In this document: positions 34,537-42,103 of the stretch, one piece after another
Layout: every line of letters begins with the position of its first letter
Numbering within the stretch: position 1 is the stretch's first letter
Assembly: GCF_938039205.1 (NCBI RefSeq)
Contig: NZ_CALHVM010000067.1
Coordinates: forward strand, 1 to 64,000
DNA from: an uncultured Campylobacter sp.
Lineage (GTDB): Bacteria > Campylobacterota > Campylobacteria > Campylobacterales > Campylobacteraceae
Length of the DNA: 64,000 bases
Reading direction: 5' to 3'
Position numbers and translations under genes: made by a program
The notes under the pieces: generated by a model
Told to the model about the DNA's origin: nothing
Database searches by the model: none
Seen by the model: the letters and a program-made list of their open reading frames with translations, nothing else

Positions 34537-36745
34537 ATATGAAATTTCAGGCCTGGTTCAAGGTGTGGGTTTTCGCCCTTTCGTTTATAATCTAGCCCTA
34601 AAATTCGGTCTTGCAGGCGAAATTTACAACGACGACGAGGGCGTAAAGCTAACGCTTTGCGGGCAGGGCGAGCAGATAGAAGAGTTTGAAAAAGCGCTAC
34701 GCGCGGAGCTACCAAGCCTCGCTCGCATCGACGAGATGCGAAAAACCGAGCTAGAGGGCGCGAAATTTGACGACTTTCAGATAGTCGCCTCAAAATCAGC
34801 CAAAAAACACGCGCCCATCTTGCCTGATTTTGCCCTCTGCGCCGACTGCGAGCGCGAGTTTTACGACCCAGCAGACCCGAGGTATCATTATCCTTTTATC
34901 AACTGTACCAACTGCGGTCCGAGGTTTTCGATTATCAAGTCCCTGCCTTACGACCGCGCAAATACGACTATGAGTGCATTTAAAATGTGCGAATTTTGCG
35001 AGGGCGAATACAAAAAACCGCTAAATCGCCGCTATCACGCCCAGCCCGTCTCATGCCCAAACTGCGGGCCTAGGCTTGCTTTAAAAGATAAACTCGGGCG
35101 GGTTTTAGCACGGGATAACGAAAGCGCAAAGCAGGCCGCACGTCTCATAAATGAGGGTAAAATTTTAGCCGTCAAAGGGCTTGGCGGATTTCATCTGATG
35201 TGCCGTTTAAAGGAGGATACGGTAGGGCTGCTAAGAGAGCGCAAAAAGCGGCCTAAAAAGTCCTTTGCCGTGATGTGTAAAGACCTCGCGCGCGCTAAAA
35301 AATACGCTCAAATTTCGCCCGAGGAGCAGCAGCTTTTAAGCTCAAATTTAAAACCGATCGTCGTTTTGCAAAGCTTGCCTAGCGCGCGGGTTCCCTCAAA
35401 TTTAGCACCCGGCCTAAATAAAATCGGCATATTTTTGCCATACACGGGCGTACATCTTTTGCTTTTTGAGTACCTAGAGGGCGACGTTATCGCTACCTCG
35501 GCCAATGTCTCTGGCGAGCCCATCATATATGGTGAAAAAGACCTGCGAGAAAAGCTCGGCGGCGTGATAGATTTTTACCTAGATAACGACCGCGAGATAC
35601 ACTCGCCAAGCGACGATAGTATCGCGTTTGTAGCGGGCGGCGAGACTATCTTTATCCGCACGAGCCGCGGCGTGCATCCCAAATTTATCCGCACTAAATT
35701 TAAGAGCGAAAAGACCGTTTTAGCCGTCGGAGCGGAGCTAAAAAACCAGTTTGCGATCTTTAAGGACGGTGAGCTGATGATAAGCCCGTATATCGGCGAT
35801 CTAAAAAACGTCGCAACCTATGAGCGGTTTTGCGCGCTAATCCAGCTTTTTAGCGAGATTTACGAGTTAAAATTTGACGAGATAGCGGCTGATTTGCACC
35901 CGCATTTTTTAAATTTGAAATGGGCGCGCGAATACGCCGCAAATTTTGGCTCAAAAATCACGCAAATCCAGCATCATCACGCGCATTTACTTTCGGTGAT
36001 TTTAGAAAACGATCTGGACGCAAATCGCGAGTATCTGGGCTTTTGCTTTGACGGTACGGGATACGGCGCAGACGGGAGTGTCTGGGGCGGAGAGATACTA
36101 AAAGTGCGCGGAAAAGAGTACGAGCGGGTTTGCAGATTTGACGAAATTTTACTGATCGGCGGCGAAGCTAGCGTGAAAAATATCTGGCAGATTGCTTATG
36201 CCGCGATTTTAAAATATGATTTGGAGTGCGAGGCGGAGGCGTTTTTGGCCAAATTTGAGCCAGCAAAGCTAAAAAATCTAAAAATCCTGCACGAAAAGCA
36301 AATAAACTGCGTTAAAACCAGCTCGCTTGGACGCATATTTGACGCGTTTGCGGCGGTGATCCTTGGGCTTGATGCCATCAGCTACGAGGGCGAGGCGGGA
36401 ATGAGCTTAGAAGCGCTTTTTGACGCAAATTTAGACGCTTGCTACGAGTTTGAGATTAGGAGTGACAAAATTTGCTTTAAAGAAGCCTTTAAAAGAGCTT
36501 TAAAAGACGATGCAAAAACGGCTGCCACGGGCTTTATAAAAGGGCTCGCAAAGCTCGTAGCAGATGCGGCTTACGCGCAACCTAACGACGTCTTGCTCGC
36601 AGGCGGAGTATTTCAAAATAAAGCCCTGCTTGAAAATGTAATTTTAATTCTTAAGCAAAAAGGTAAGAAGTATTACATAAATAAGAACTTTTCGTCAAAC
36701 GACTCTTCGGTAGCTATCGGTCAAATCGTGCTTACATTAATTTAA
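34520..36745 (+). CDS. hypF: Carbamoyltransferase HypF
   Basis: Makes the thiocarbamate precursor of the cyanide ligands from carbamoyl phosphate and ATP and passes it to HypE. The 741-residue order is acylphosphatase (YEISGLVQGVGFRPFVY), two zinc fingers (CADCEREF, INCTNCGPRFS, CEFCEGEY, VSCPNCGPR), YrdC-like (GKILAVKGLGGFHLMCR) and Kae1-like domain (IQHHHAHLLSVI; CFDGTGYGADGSVWGGE; LLAGGVFQNKALLE). The start is a TTG at 34520 inside hydE, with AAAGAG 8 bases upstream; no in-frame ATG precedes the acylphosphatase motif. Confidence 0.95.
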   Translation: MKRCFKYEISGLVQGVGFRPFVYNLALKFGLAGEIYNDDEGVKLTLCGQGEQIEEFEKALRAELPSLARIDEMRKTELEGAKFDDFQIVASKSAKKHAPILPDFALCADCEREFYDPADPRYHYPFINCTNCGPRFSIIKSLPYDRANTTMSAFKMCEFCEGEYKKPLNRRYHAQPVSCPNCGPRLALKDKLGRVLARDNESAKQAARLINEGKILAVKGLGGFHLMCRLKEDTVGLLRERKKRPKKSFAVMCKDLARAKKYAQISPEEQQLLSSNLKPIVVLQSLPSARVPSNLAPGLNKIGIFLPYTGVHLLLFEYLEGDVIATSANVSGEPIIYGEKDLREKLGGVIDFYLDNDREIHSPSDDSIAFVAGGETIFIRTSRGVHPKFIRTKFKSEKTVLAVGAELKNQFAIFKDGELMISPYIGDLKNVATYERFCALIQLFSEIYELKFDEIAADLHPHFLNLKWAREYAANFGSKITQIQHHHAHLLSVILENDLDANREYLGFCFDGTGYGADGSVWGGEILKVRGKEYERVCRFDEILLIGGEASVKNIWQIAYAAILKYDLECEAEAFLAKFEPAKLKNLKILHEKQINCVKTSSLGRIFDAFAAVILGLDAISYEGEAGMSLEALFDANLDACYEFEIRSDKICFKEAFKRALKDDAKTAATGFIKGLAKLVADAAYAQPNDVLLAGGVFQNKALLENVILILKQKGKKYYINKNFSSNDSSVAIGQIVLTLI

Positions 36746-36762
36746 ATTAAAGTTTTCTGATG

Positions 36763-36768
36763 TATAAT
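36763..36768 (+). promoter_or_regulatory. -10 box of nikR
   Basis: TATAAT 29 bases ahead of the GTG start of nikR, following the hypF stop. AAGGAGG at 36784-36790 is the ribosome site. Confidence 0.55.
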
Positions 36769-36796
36769 ATCTAATAATTTCTTTAAGGAGGCGATA

Positions 36797-37210
36797 GTGG
36801 AAAACATCATAAGATTCAGCGTCTCGTTGCCAAAGCAGTTATTAGACGAACTTGACAACAAAATAAGCGCTCAGGGCTATGCTTCGAGAAGCGAGTTTAC
36901 TCGCGATTTGATTAGGGAAAAAATAGTAAATGACAGCTGGAAAGACGCAGAAGAGGATCTCATCGGCGTTTTGACGCTCATTTATTTGCACCACCAAAAC
37001 GACCTCGTCGTGAAAATGATGGACATCGAACACCAGGCAAATTTGCACATCGCCTGCACGACTCACGTCCACATAGATCACGATAATTGTCTGGAGACTC
37101 TGATACTTCGCGGTAAAGCGGGAGCTATCGAGAAATTTTCCGAAAAGATGGGCGGACTAAAAGGGGTTAAATTTGCAAAACTAACCAAGGCTGCCGTTCC
37201 GCGTTCGTAA
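36797..37210 (+). CDS. nikR: Nickel-responsive regulator NikR
   Basis: Ribbon-helix-helix DNA-binding protein with a C-terminal ACT-like nickel domain, 137 residues, starting at GTG. The N-terminal arm [17 protein letters not shown] and [12 protein letters not shown] form the DNA-binding part. High-affinity nickel ligands match E. coli positions with an offset of three: His79, His90, His92 and Cys98. It normally represses nickel uptake and may adjust nickel enzymes. Sitting inside the hydrogenase locus, it probably tunes the hyd/hyp genes or nickel import to metal supply. Confidence 0.95.
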   Translation: MENIIRFSVSLPKQLLDELDNKISAQGYASRSEFTRDLIREKIVNDSWKDAEEDLIGVLTLIYLHHQNDLVVKMMDIEHQANLHIACTTHVHIDHDNCLETLILRGKAGAIEKFSEKMGGLKGVKFAKLTKAAVPRS

Positions 37211-37220
37211 CGCTTAAGAT

Positions 37221-37257
37221 GCGGGCAAGTCTGATAAGCTCTATCAAATTTGCCCGC
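37221..37257 (+). terminator. Hairpin after nikR
   Basis: GCGGGCAA (37221-37228) pairs with TTGCCCGC (37250-37257), followed by AAAAGTCTCTCTTTTAT. The stem is strong but the U tract is weak, so it may be only partly effective. Confidence 0.5.
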
Positions 37258-37341
37258 AAAAGTCTCTCTTTTATCACGCATTTATCTCTTTAACGCTAAA
37301 ATTATTAGGATTTATCACTATTTTTATTTCAAGGTTAAAAT

Positions 37342-38535
37342 TTGAAACATATCTCTTTTAAAAATTTCGTCCAAAATGAGGCTAGTTCGGGCATCTTGCT
37401 CATCCTTGCCGCGATTTTTGCGATAATATTTCAAAACGGCTTTTTAAGCGAATTTTACAACTCCTTTTTACGCATAAACATGGGCGTGGTTTTTGGCGAA
37501 TTTAGCCTGCAAAAGCCGCTCATTTTGTGGGTAAACGACGGGCTCATGGCGGTTTTTTTCTTTCTTTTGGGGCTGGAGCTAAAGCGCGAGATAGTCGAGG
37601 GCGAAATGCGAAATCCCGCTCAGATCGTGCTGCCTACCGTGGGTGCGGTCGGCGGCATAGTCATGCCAGCGCTCGTTTTTTACGCGTTTAACCACGCCGA
37701 TGCTTTTGCGCTAAAAGGCTGGGCGATCCCGACTGCGACAGATACGGCGTTTGCGCTGGGGCTTATCATGATCCTTGGCAAAAGAGTGCCGGCGAGTCTT
37801 AAAATTTTCCTCGTGACGCTCTCTATCATCGACGACGTTTGCGCGATTTTAATAATGGCGATATTTTACAGCGGACATCTCTCAGCAGTATCGTTTATAG
37901 TTGCCGGAGCGGCTACTTTGGGGCTTTTAGCCTTAAATTTAGCCGGCGTAAATAAAAAAGCCTGCTACGTGATTTTGGGCATTATCCTTTGGGTGAGCGT
38001 GCTAAAATCAGGCGTGCATGCGACGCTAGCTGGCGTCGTGGCGGCATTTTTCATACCGCTTAAGGCAAAAGACGGCGAGGGCTCGATGCTAAAGCAGATC
38101 GAGCATGACTTGCACGGTTACGTCGCCTTTTTCGTGTTACCGGTGTTTGCCTTCGTAAACGCTGGCATCTCGCTAAAAGGTATCGGGCTGGAGCAGATTT
38201 TCCACCCCGTATCGCTGGGCGTCATATTGGGGCTGTTTGCAGGCAAGCAGCTTGGGGTGTTTGGATTTTGCTTTCTTGCGATCAAATTTAAGCTCGCAAA
38301 GCTACCCAAATACTGCAATCTGGCTCAGTTTTACGGCCTTTGTTTGCTTACTGGTATCGGCTTTACGATGAGTCTTTTTATAAATTCGCTCTCATATCAC
38401 GACACCTACGAGTTTGCGTACGCCGATAAGCTTGCGGTACTTATCGCGTCGCTGATCTCGGGCGGGGCGGGTTATGCGGTGCTCTACTGGGCTTGGACGA
38501 CACAGGATAATGAAATGCGTGGAGTAGAAAAATGA
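37342..38535 (+). CDS. nhaA: Na+/H+ antiporter NhaA
   Basis: Twelve-helix inner-membrane antiporter of 397 residues, exchanging external protons for internal sodium. The cation-site aspartate pair is in LSIIDDVCAIL, and other NhaA signatures are GLELKREIVEGEM, PTATDTAFALGLI and GIGFTMSLFINSLSY. It begins at TTG with AAGG 8 bases upstream. The stop overlaps the next gene as ATGA, so it is coupled to two further membrane proteins. Its place in the hydrogenase locus is unusual. Confidence 0.95.
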   Translation: MKHISFKNFVQNEASSGILLILAAIFAIIFQNGFLSEFYNSFLRINMGVVFGEFSLQKPLILWVNDGLMAVFFFLLGLELKREIVEGEMRNPAQIVLPTVGAVGGIVMPALVFYAFNHADAFALKGWAIPTATDTAFALGLIMILGKRVPASLKIFLVTLSIIDDVCAILIMAIFYSGHLSAVSFIVAGAATLGLLALNLAGVNKKACYVILGIILWVSVLKSGVHATLAGVVAAFFIPLKAKDGEGSMLKQIEHDLHGYVAFFVLPVFAFVNAGISLKGIGLEQIFHPVSLGVILGLFAGKQLGVFGFCFLAIKFKLAKLPKYCNLAQFYGLCLLTGIGFTMSLFINSLSYHDTYEFAYADKLAVLIASLISGGAGYAVLYWAWTTQDNEMRGVEK

Positions 38536-39815
38536 TGATATTTCATAAAAATTTTCTCGCTGACGAGCTTGCGAAGTGGCGAGAGGACGGGCTAATAAGC
38601 GACGAGGCGGCGCGCAAGATAGCGGCTAGATACGATATAAATTTATCGGGCGAAAACGAGCGGCGAAACTTTATTTTAAAGCTCGTCGCGTATCTGTTTT
38701 TGGCGCTTTCGCTATTTACGCTAGTTGGCGCAAACTGGGAGGAGCTGCCGCGCGCTGCGAGGCTAATCATAGTGCTTGGCATACTGGCGGCGGTAAATTT
38801 TAGCGGAGTTTGGGCGCAGAAAAACGGCAAAGAGACACAGGCTACGACGCTGTTTTTTCTGGGTAACTTCTGCTACGGCGCGGCGATCGTTTTAGTCGCG
38901 CAAATTTACCATCTAGGCGAGCATATGCCAAACGGCGTGCTGCTGTGGGCGGTGGGAGCTTTGGCGCTTGGGCTTGCTACGCGCAAGTCCATCATCACGC
39001 TTCAGGCTCTTATTTTGGGGCTTGTTTGGTTTTTGATGGAGTTTGAGTTTAGCGGCGTTTCGCACGGATTTTTGCTGTTTATCATAGCTTCGGCTGCGGT
39101 GCTTTGGCGCGACGATTCGCGGCTGCTTACGGGCGCGCTTTTTGCGAGCGTGTTTGCTTATATCGTCTCTTTTGTACTTTACGAGCGATATTTCATGACG
39201 GATCTGCGCGTGGACGACGCGTTTTACGGCGTTCATTTTTTTGCGCTTAGCTACTGCTTGCTCGCTGTTTGCGCTTCGTTTTTGCTTGAGAGAGCGGGTA
39301 AATTTGAACTCGCGTTTTATCTCAAAACCGTCGGCATCGTCTGCGGCGCGGGCATCTTGTGCTTTGATATGTCGCTTTACGAGGATTTGCATTTTTCGCG
39401 TCCGTGGTCTTACGGCGCCCAGAACCATGAGAATGTTTTAAACGGCGTTATATTTTTAAAAAGCGTGTTCGGAGCTCTATTTGCCGCATTTTGCGCGGTA
39501 TCTTTGGGGCTTGCGTTTTACTTTAAAAAATACGCCGCCGCTGTCGTCGGAGCGCTTTTGGTCGCGCTGCCTTTTATATTAGACGCGTTTGCGGACTACG
39601 AGGAGGGCGTGTTTTCGCTCATCGGCGTTTGCGTCGCGGTCGCTCTCATCAAGCAAAATAATATGAAATTTGGCATCGCGCTCATCTTTTGGGTGGCGTT
39701 CGTGCGATATGTCGATCTGGTTGGCGATTACGTCAGTGCTAGCGCGCTGTTTTTGGTGTTTGCGCTGGTCGTGCTTGGGGTCTCTAGGATATCTAAAAAA
39801 AGGAGCGCGAGATGA
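38532..39815 (+). CDS. DUF2157 domain membrane protein
   Basis: 427 residues. The N-terminal cytoplasmic DUF2157 segment reads LADELAKWREDGLISDEAARKIAARYD, followed by about ten or more membrane helices starting LVAYLFLALSLFTLVGANWEELPRAARLII. The family is widespread, usually followed by a GDYXXLXY protein as here, and its function is not known. Overlaps of 4 bases with both neighbours argue for co-translation with nhaA and the following gene. Confidence 0.85.
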   Translation: MMIFHKNFLADELAKWREDGLISDEAARKIAARYDINLSGENERRNFILKLVAYLFLALSLFTLVGANWEELPRAARLIIVLGILAAVNFSGVWAQKNGKETQATTLFFLGNFCYGAAIVLVAQIYHLGEHMPNGVLLWAVGALALGLATRKSIITLQALILGLVWFLMEFEFSGVSHGFLLFIIASAAVLWRDDSRLLTGALFASVFAYIVSFVLYERYFMTDLRVDDAFYGVHFFALSYCLLAVCASFLLERAGKFELAFYLKTVGIVCGAGILCFDMSLYEDLHFSRPWSYGAQNHENVLNGVIFLKSVFGALFAAFCAVSLGLAFYFKKYAAAVVGALLVALPFILDAFADYEEGVFSLIGVCVAVALIKQNNMKFGIALIFWVAFVRYVDLVGDYVSASALFLVFALVVLGVSRISKKRSAR

Positions 39816-40339
39816 AACTAAAGCTGATTTTTGCCGCCGCGGTATTTCAAATTTTAGCCGTGATCGCGATGCTTGCGTATGCGTACGCGCCGATATATTT
39901 TGGCAAAGAGATCTTGCTGCAAACTACACTTTACGACCCGCGCGATATGTTTCGCGGCGATTACGTGCGCCTTAGCTACGGCTTTGCGGGCATTTACGAG
40001 CTGGATAAAAGAGACTCGAATTTGAGCAAAAAGCAGCAGCTGCACGGCTCTAAAATTTACGCTATCTTAAAGCATGACAAAGACGGCAGGTATAAATTTG
40101 ACAAATATAGCTTCGAGCGGCCTAACGGCGGGACGTTTTTAGCCGGCAGAGTTGATTATAATACCGCAAATTTCGGCATCGAAGCCTTTTTTATGCCGCC
40201 TAAAAAGGCGCAGCAGATGGAGCGAGATATGATGGAGTTTAACGCCACCGCCGTCATCAGCGTGATGGATAACGGCAAAGCTCGTATCAAGGATATCGTG
40301 CTAGAAAAACCAAACGCGGGCGAGTCTAGCAAGCGTTAA
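39812..40339 (+). CDS. GDYXXLXY-family protein
   Basis: 175 residues with one N-terminal membrane helix (LIFAAAVFQILAVIAMLAYAYAPIYF) and an exported domain containing the family hallmark RGDYVRLSYGF at about residues 47-57. Such proteins are encoded with DUF2157 membrane proteins and have no assigned role. It follows the DUF2157 gene with an ATGA overlap and is the last gene before the AAATTT-rich spacer ahead of hypB. Confidence 0.85.
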   Translation: MKLKLIFAAAVFQILAVIAMLAYAYAPIYFGKEILLQTTLYDPRDMFRGDYVRLSYGFAGIYELDKRDSNLSKKQQLHGSKIYAILKHDKDGRYKFDKYSFERPNGGTFLAGRVDYNTANFGIEAFFMPPKKAQQMERDMMEFNATAVISVMDNGKARIKDIVLEKPNAGESSKR

Positions 40340-40441
40340 ATTTAAGGGCGGCTGGAGTACTAAATTTGACTAAACTTACCCGAACTCAAATTTAGCCCTA
40401 GCCTTCAAATTTGACGCTGCTTAAATTTGAGTCAAATTTGA
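40337..40441. repeat. Cluster of AAATTT words
   Basis: Six AAATTT words, three of them in the full palindrome TCAAATTTGA or TTAAATTTGA/TTAAATTTAA form, stand in about 105 bases after the GDYXXLXY gene. Pairs can fold into hairpins in either strand. The rest of the 238-base spacer holds only the hypB promoter. Confidence 0.6.
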
Positions 40442-40542
40442 CCCGCCTCGCAGCTACCATAAAAATCTCAAAATATAAATAAAACGCAACGAAATAATAT
40501 CTGCAAGGTATGAAACTAAAGCAATTTTTTAACATCTAAGAG

Positions 40543-40548
40543 TATAAT
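40543..40548 (+). promoter_or_regulatory. -10 box of the hyp operon
   Basis: TATAAT 30 bases before the hypB ATG in an AT-rich stretch. AAGGAG at 40565-40570 is the ribosome site. It would drive hypBC, the inserted DUF262 gene and hypDE-hypA. Confidence 0.55.
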
Positions 40549-40577
40549 AACCCCAAAAATCGCTAAGGAGAAACAAA

Positions 40578-41384
40578 ATGTGTAAAGATTGCGGATGCTC
40601 GCTGGGTGGGCACGATCACGCCCACACTCATGCAGACGGCACGACTCACTCGCACGCTCACGATCACGGCGCCGAGCACGGACACGGCGCGGCTCACGAG
40701 CATAGTCACGGCCACGCGCACCCTGCGCTAAACGACAGTAAAACCGTCGAAGTGATAACGAAAATTTTATCCCAAAATGACGAAGAGGCCGCGCACAATC
40801 GCGCTCATTTGGACGAGCACGGGATTTTATGCGTAAATCTCATGAGCAGCCCCGGCAGCGGAAAAACCACGCTTCTTGAAGCCACGATAAAAAGCGGTAA
40901 ATTTAAAATCGGCGTCGTAGAGGGCGATCTAGAAACCAACCAAGACGCCGACCGCATAATAAAAGCAGGCGGCAAAGCCCATCAGATCACGACCGGGCAG
41001 GCATGTCATCTCGATGCCTTTATGGTGCACGAGGGGCTTCATCATCTGCCGCTAGAGGGCCTTGATATAGTTTTTGTTGAAAACGTCGGCAACCTCGTTT
41101 GCCCCGCTAGCTACAACGTTGGCTCGCACTTTAACGTCGTGCTGCTCTCAGTACCTGAAGGCGACGATAAAGTGGCTAAATACCCGGTCATGTTTCGCGC
41201 CGCCGATCTCATCGTGATAACCAAAACTTCGCTATTGCCGCATTTTGAATTTGACGTGAAAAAAGTCGTCAAAGAGGCTCGCAAGCTAAATCCGAAAGTC
41301 GACGTCATCGAACTAGACGCAAAAACGGGCGAAGGCATGGAGAAGTGGCTAAATTTCTTAAAATTTAAAAAAGAGCTTAGATAA
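40578..41384 (+). CDS. hypB: Hydrogenase nickel-insertion GTPase HypB
   Basis: GTPase delivering nickel to the hydrogenase large subunit with HypA. The N-terminus MCKDCGCSLGG carries the high-affinity CxxCGC metal site. A histidine-rich stretch follows (residues 13-50, with repeated HxH and AHxH), suited to nickel storage. The G domain has SSPGSGKTTLLE (P-loop), VEGDLETNQDADRI, FVENVGNLVCPASY and TKTSLLP. 268 residues. The stop and the hypC ATG overlap (TAATG). Confidence 0.96.
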   Translation: MCKDCGCSLGGHDHAHTHADGTTHSHAHDHGAEHGHGAAHEHSHGHAHPALNDSKTVEVITKILSQNDEEAAHNRAHLDEHGILCVNLMSSPGSGKTTLLEATIKSGKFKIGVVEGDLETNQDADRIIKAGGKAHQITTGQACHLDAFMVHEGLHHLPLEGLDIVFVENVGNLVCPASYNVGSHFNVVLLSVPEGDDKVAKYPVMFRAADLIVITKTSLLPHFEFDVKKVVKEARKLNPKVDVIELDAKTGEGMEKWLNFLKFKKELR

Positions 41385-41677
41385 TGTGCCTCTCAATCCC
41401 GTCAAAAGTGGTCGCGATCGACGAAGATAACGTCGCTACCGTCGAGACGCTAGGCGTGAGTCGCCGCGTGAGCCTCGATCTCATCGCCGAGCCCGTAGCC
41501 GTGGGCGAATACGTGCTCATCCACGTCGGCTACGCGATGGAAAAAATCGATACGAAATTTGCGCTAGAGAGTATCGAAATCTACCGCCAAATCGCCAAAG
41601 ATATGCAAAGCGGACAAATCAGCGCGGACGAAGGCGACGCCGGGCTAAACAAGCTATATCAAAATAATAAGGAATAA
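41384..41677 (+). CDS. hypC: Hydrogenase assembly chaperone HypC
   Basis: Small chaperone carrying the Fe(CN)2CO group with HypD and binding the large-subunit precursor, 97 residues. The essential N-terminal Cys is in MCLSIPSKVV, and the second motif is VGEYVLIHVGYAMEKID. It overlaps hypB by one base. Normally hypD would follow at once; here the AT-rich DUF262 gene intervenes. Confidence 0.95.
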   Translation: MCLSIPSKVVAIDEDNVATVETLGVSRRVSLDLIAEPVAVGEYVLIHVGYAMEKIDTKFALESIEIYRQIAKDMQSGQISADEGDAGLNKLYQNNKE

Positions 41678-41679
41678 AA

Positions 41680-42096
41680 GTGGAAGCTATTGCAAGTAGT
41701 TTTAAAAGGATTGTTTCTGACGAAAATTTTTTAGAAGTACCGTTTTTTCAAAGAAAGTATGTTTGGAAAAAGGAGCAATGGGAGCAATTATTTGATGATT
41801 TAAAAGCCAGTGCATTAAGTAGGAAAGAACATTTTTTGGGTTCTGTAATTTTAAAAAGAAATAGTGGAAATAGAAATTTTGCAAACATAATAGACGGGCA
41901 ACAAAGAATAACAACATTTTCTATCCTTATAAAAGCAGCATACGATGAGCTAAAAGATGAGCAAAAGAAGCATTTTGATCCTCTGCTTATAGAAGACTAC
42001 ACTGATAATGATCCAAAAATAAAACATTGCAAAGTTGATCGTAAAATTTATACTCAAATAATACAAGGAGCTTATTCTAGCGGTCAAAAAAAATGA
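41680..42096 (+). CDS. DUF262 N-terminal part of a split GmrSD-like nuclease gene
   Basis: 138 residues from a GTG at 41680 with AAGGA 8 bases upstream, 2 bases after hypC. It has the DUF262/ParB-like motifs PFFQRKYVWKKEQWEQLFDD (residues 21-40), HFLGSVIL and IDGQQRITTF (71-80) with the DGQQR nucleotide-site motif. The frame ends TGA inside AAAAAAAATGA. One more A in the 42086-42093 tract would join it to the next frame. Base composition is markedly AT-richer than hypBCDE. Alone it lacks the nuclease domain. It could be phase-off, a separate subunit, or recoded by frameshifting. Confidence 0.8.
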   Translation: MEAIASSFKRIVSDENFLEVPFFQRKYVWKKEQWEQLFDDLKASALSRKEHFLGSVILKRNSGNRNFANIIDGQQRITTFSILIKAAYDELKDEQKKHFDPLLIEDYTDNDPKIKHCKVDRKIYTQIIQGAYSSGQKK

Positions 42097-42103
42097 AAAA
42101 AAA
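42086..42103 (+). other. Twin A8 tracts at the frame junction
   Basis: Two runs of eight A (42086-42093 and 42096-42103) are separated only by TG. The first frame stops at 42094-42096 and the second starts ATG at 42093-42095. A -1 ribosomal slip on A AAA AAA, transcriptional slippage, or an A8 to A9 change would fuse the frames into about 577 codons. Confidence 0.7.

Noticed and set aside
40337..40441. CRISPR-like or iterated array
   Set aside because: The words are short (10 bases or less), irregularly spaced and dispersed, with no unit-length repeats and no cas genes in the window.
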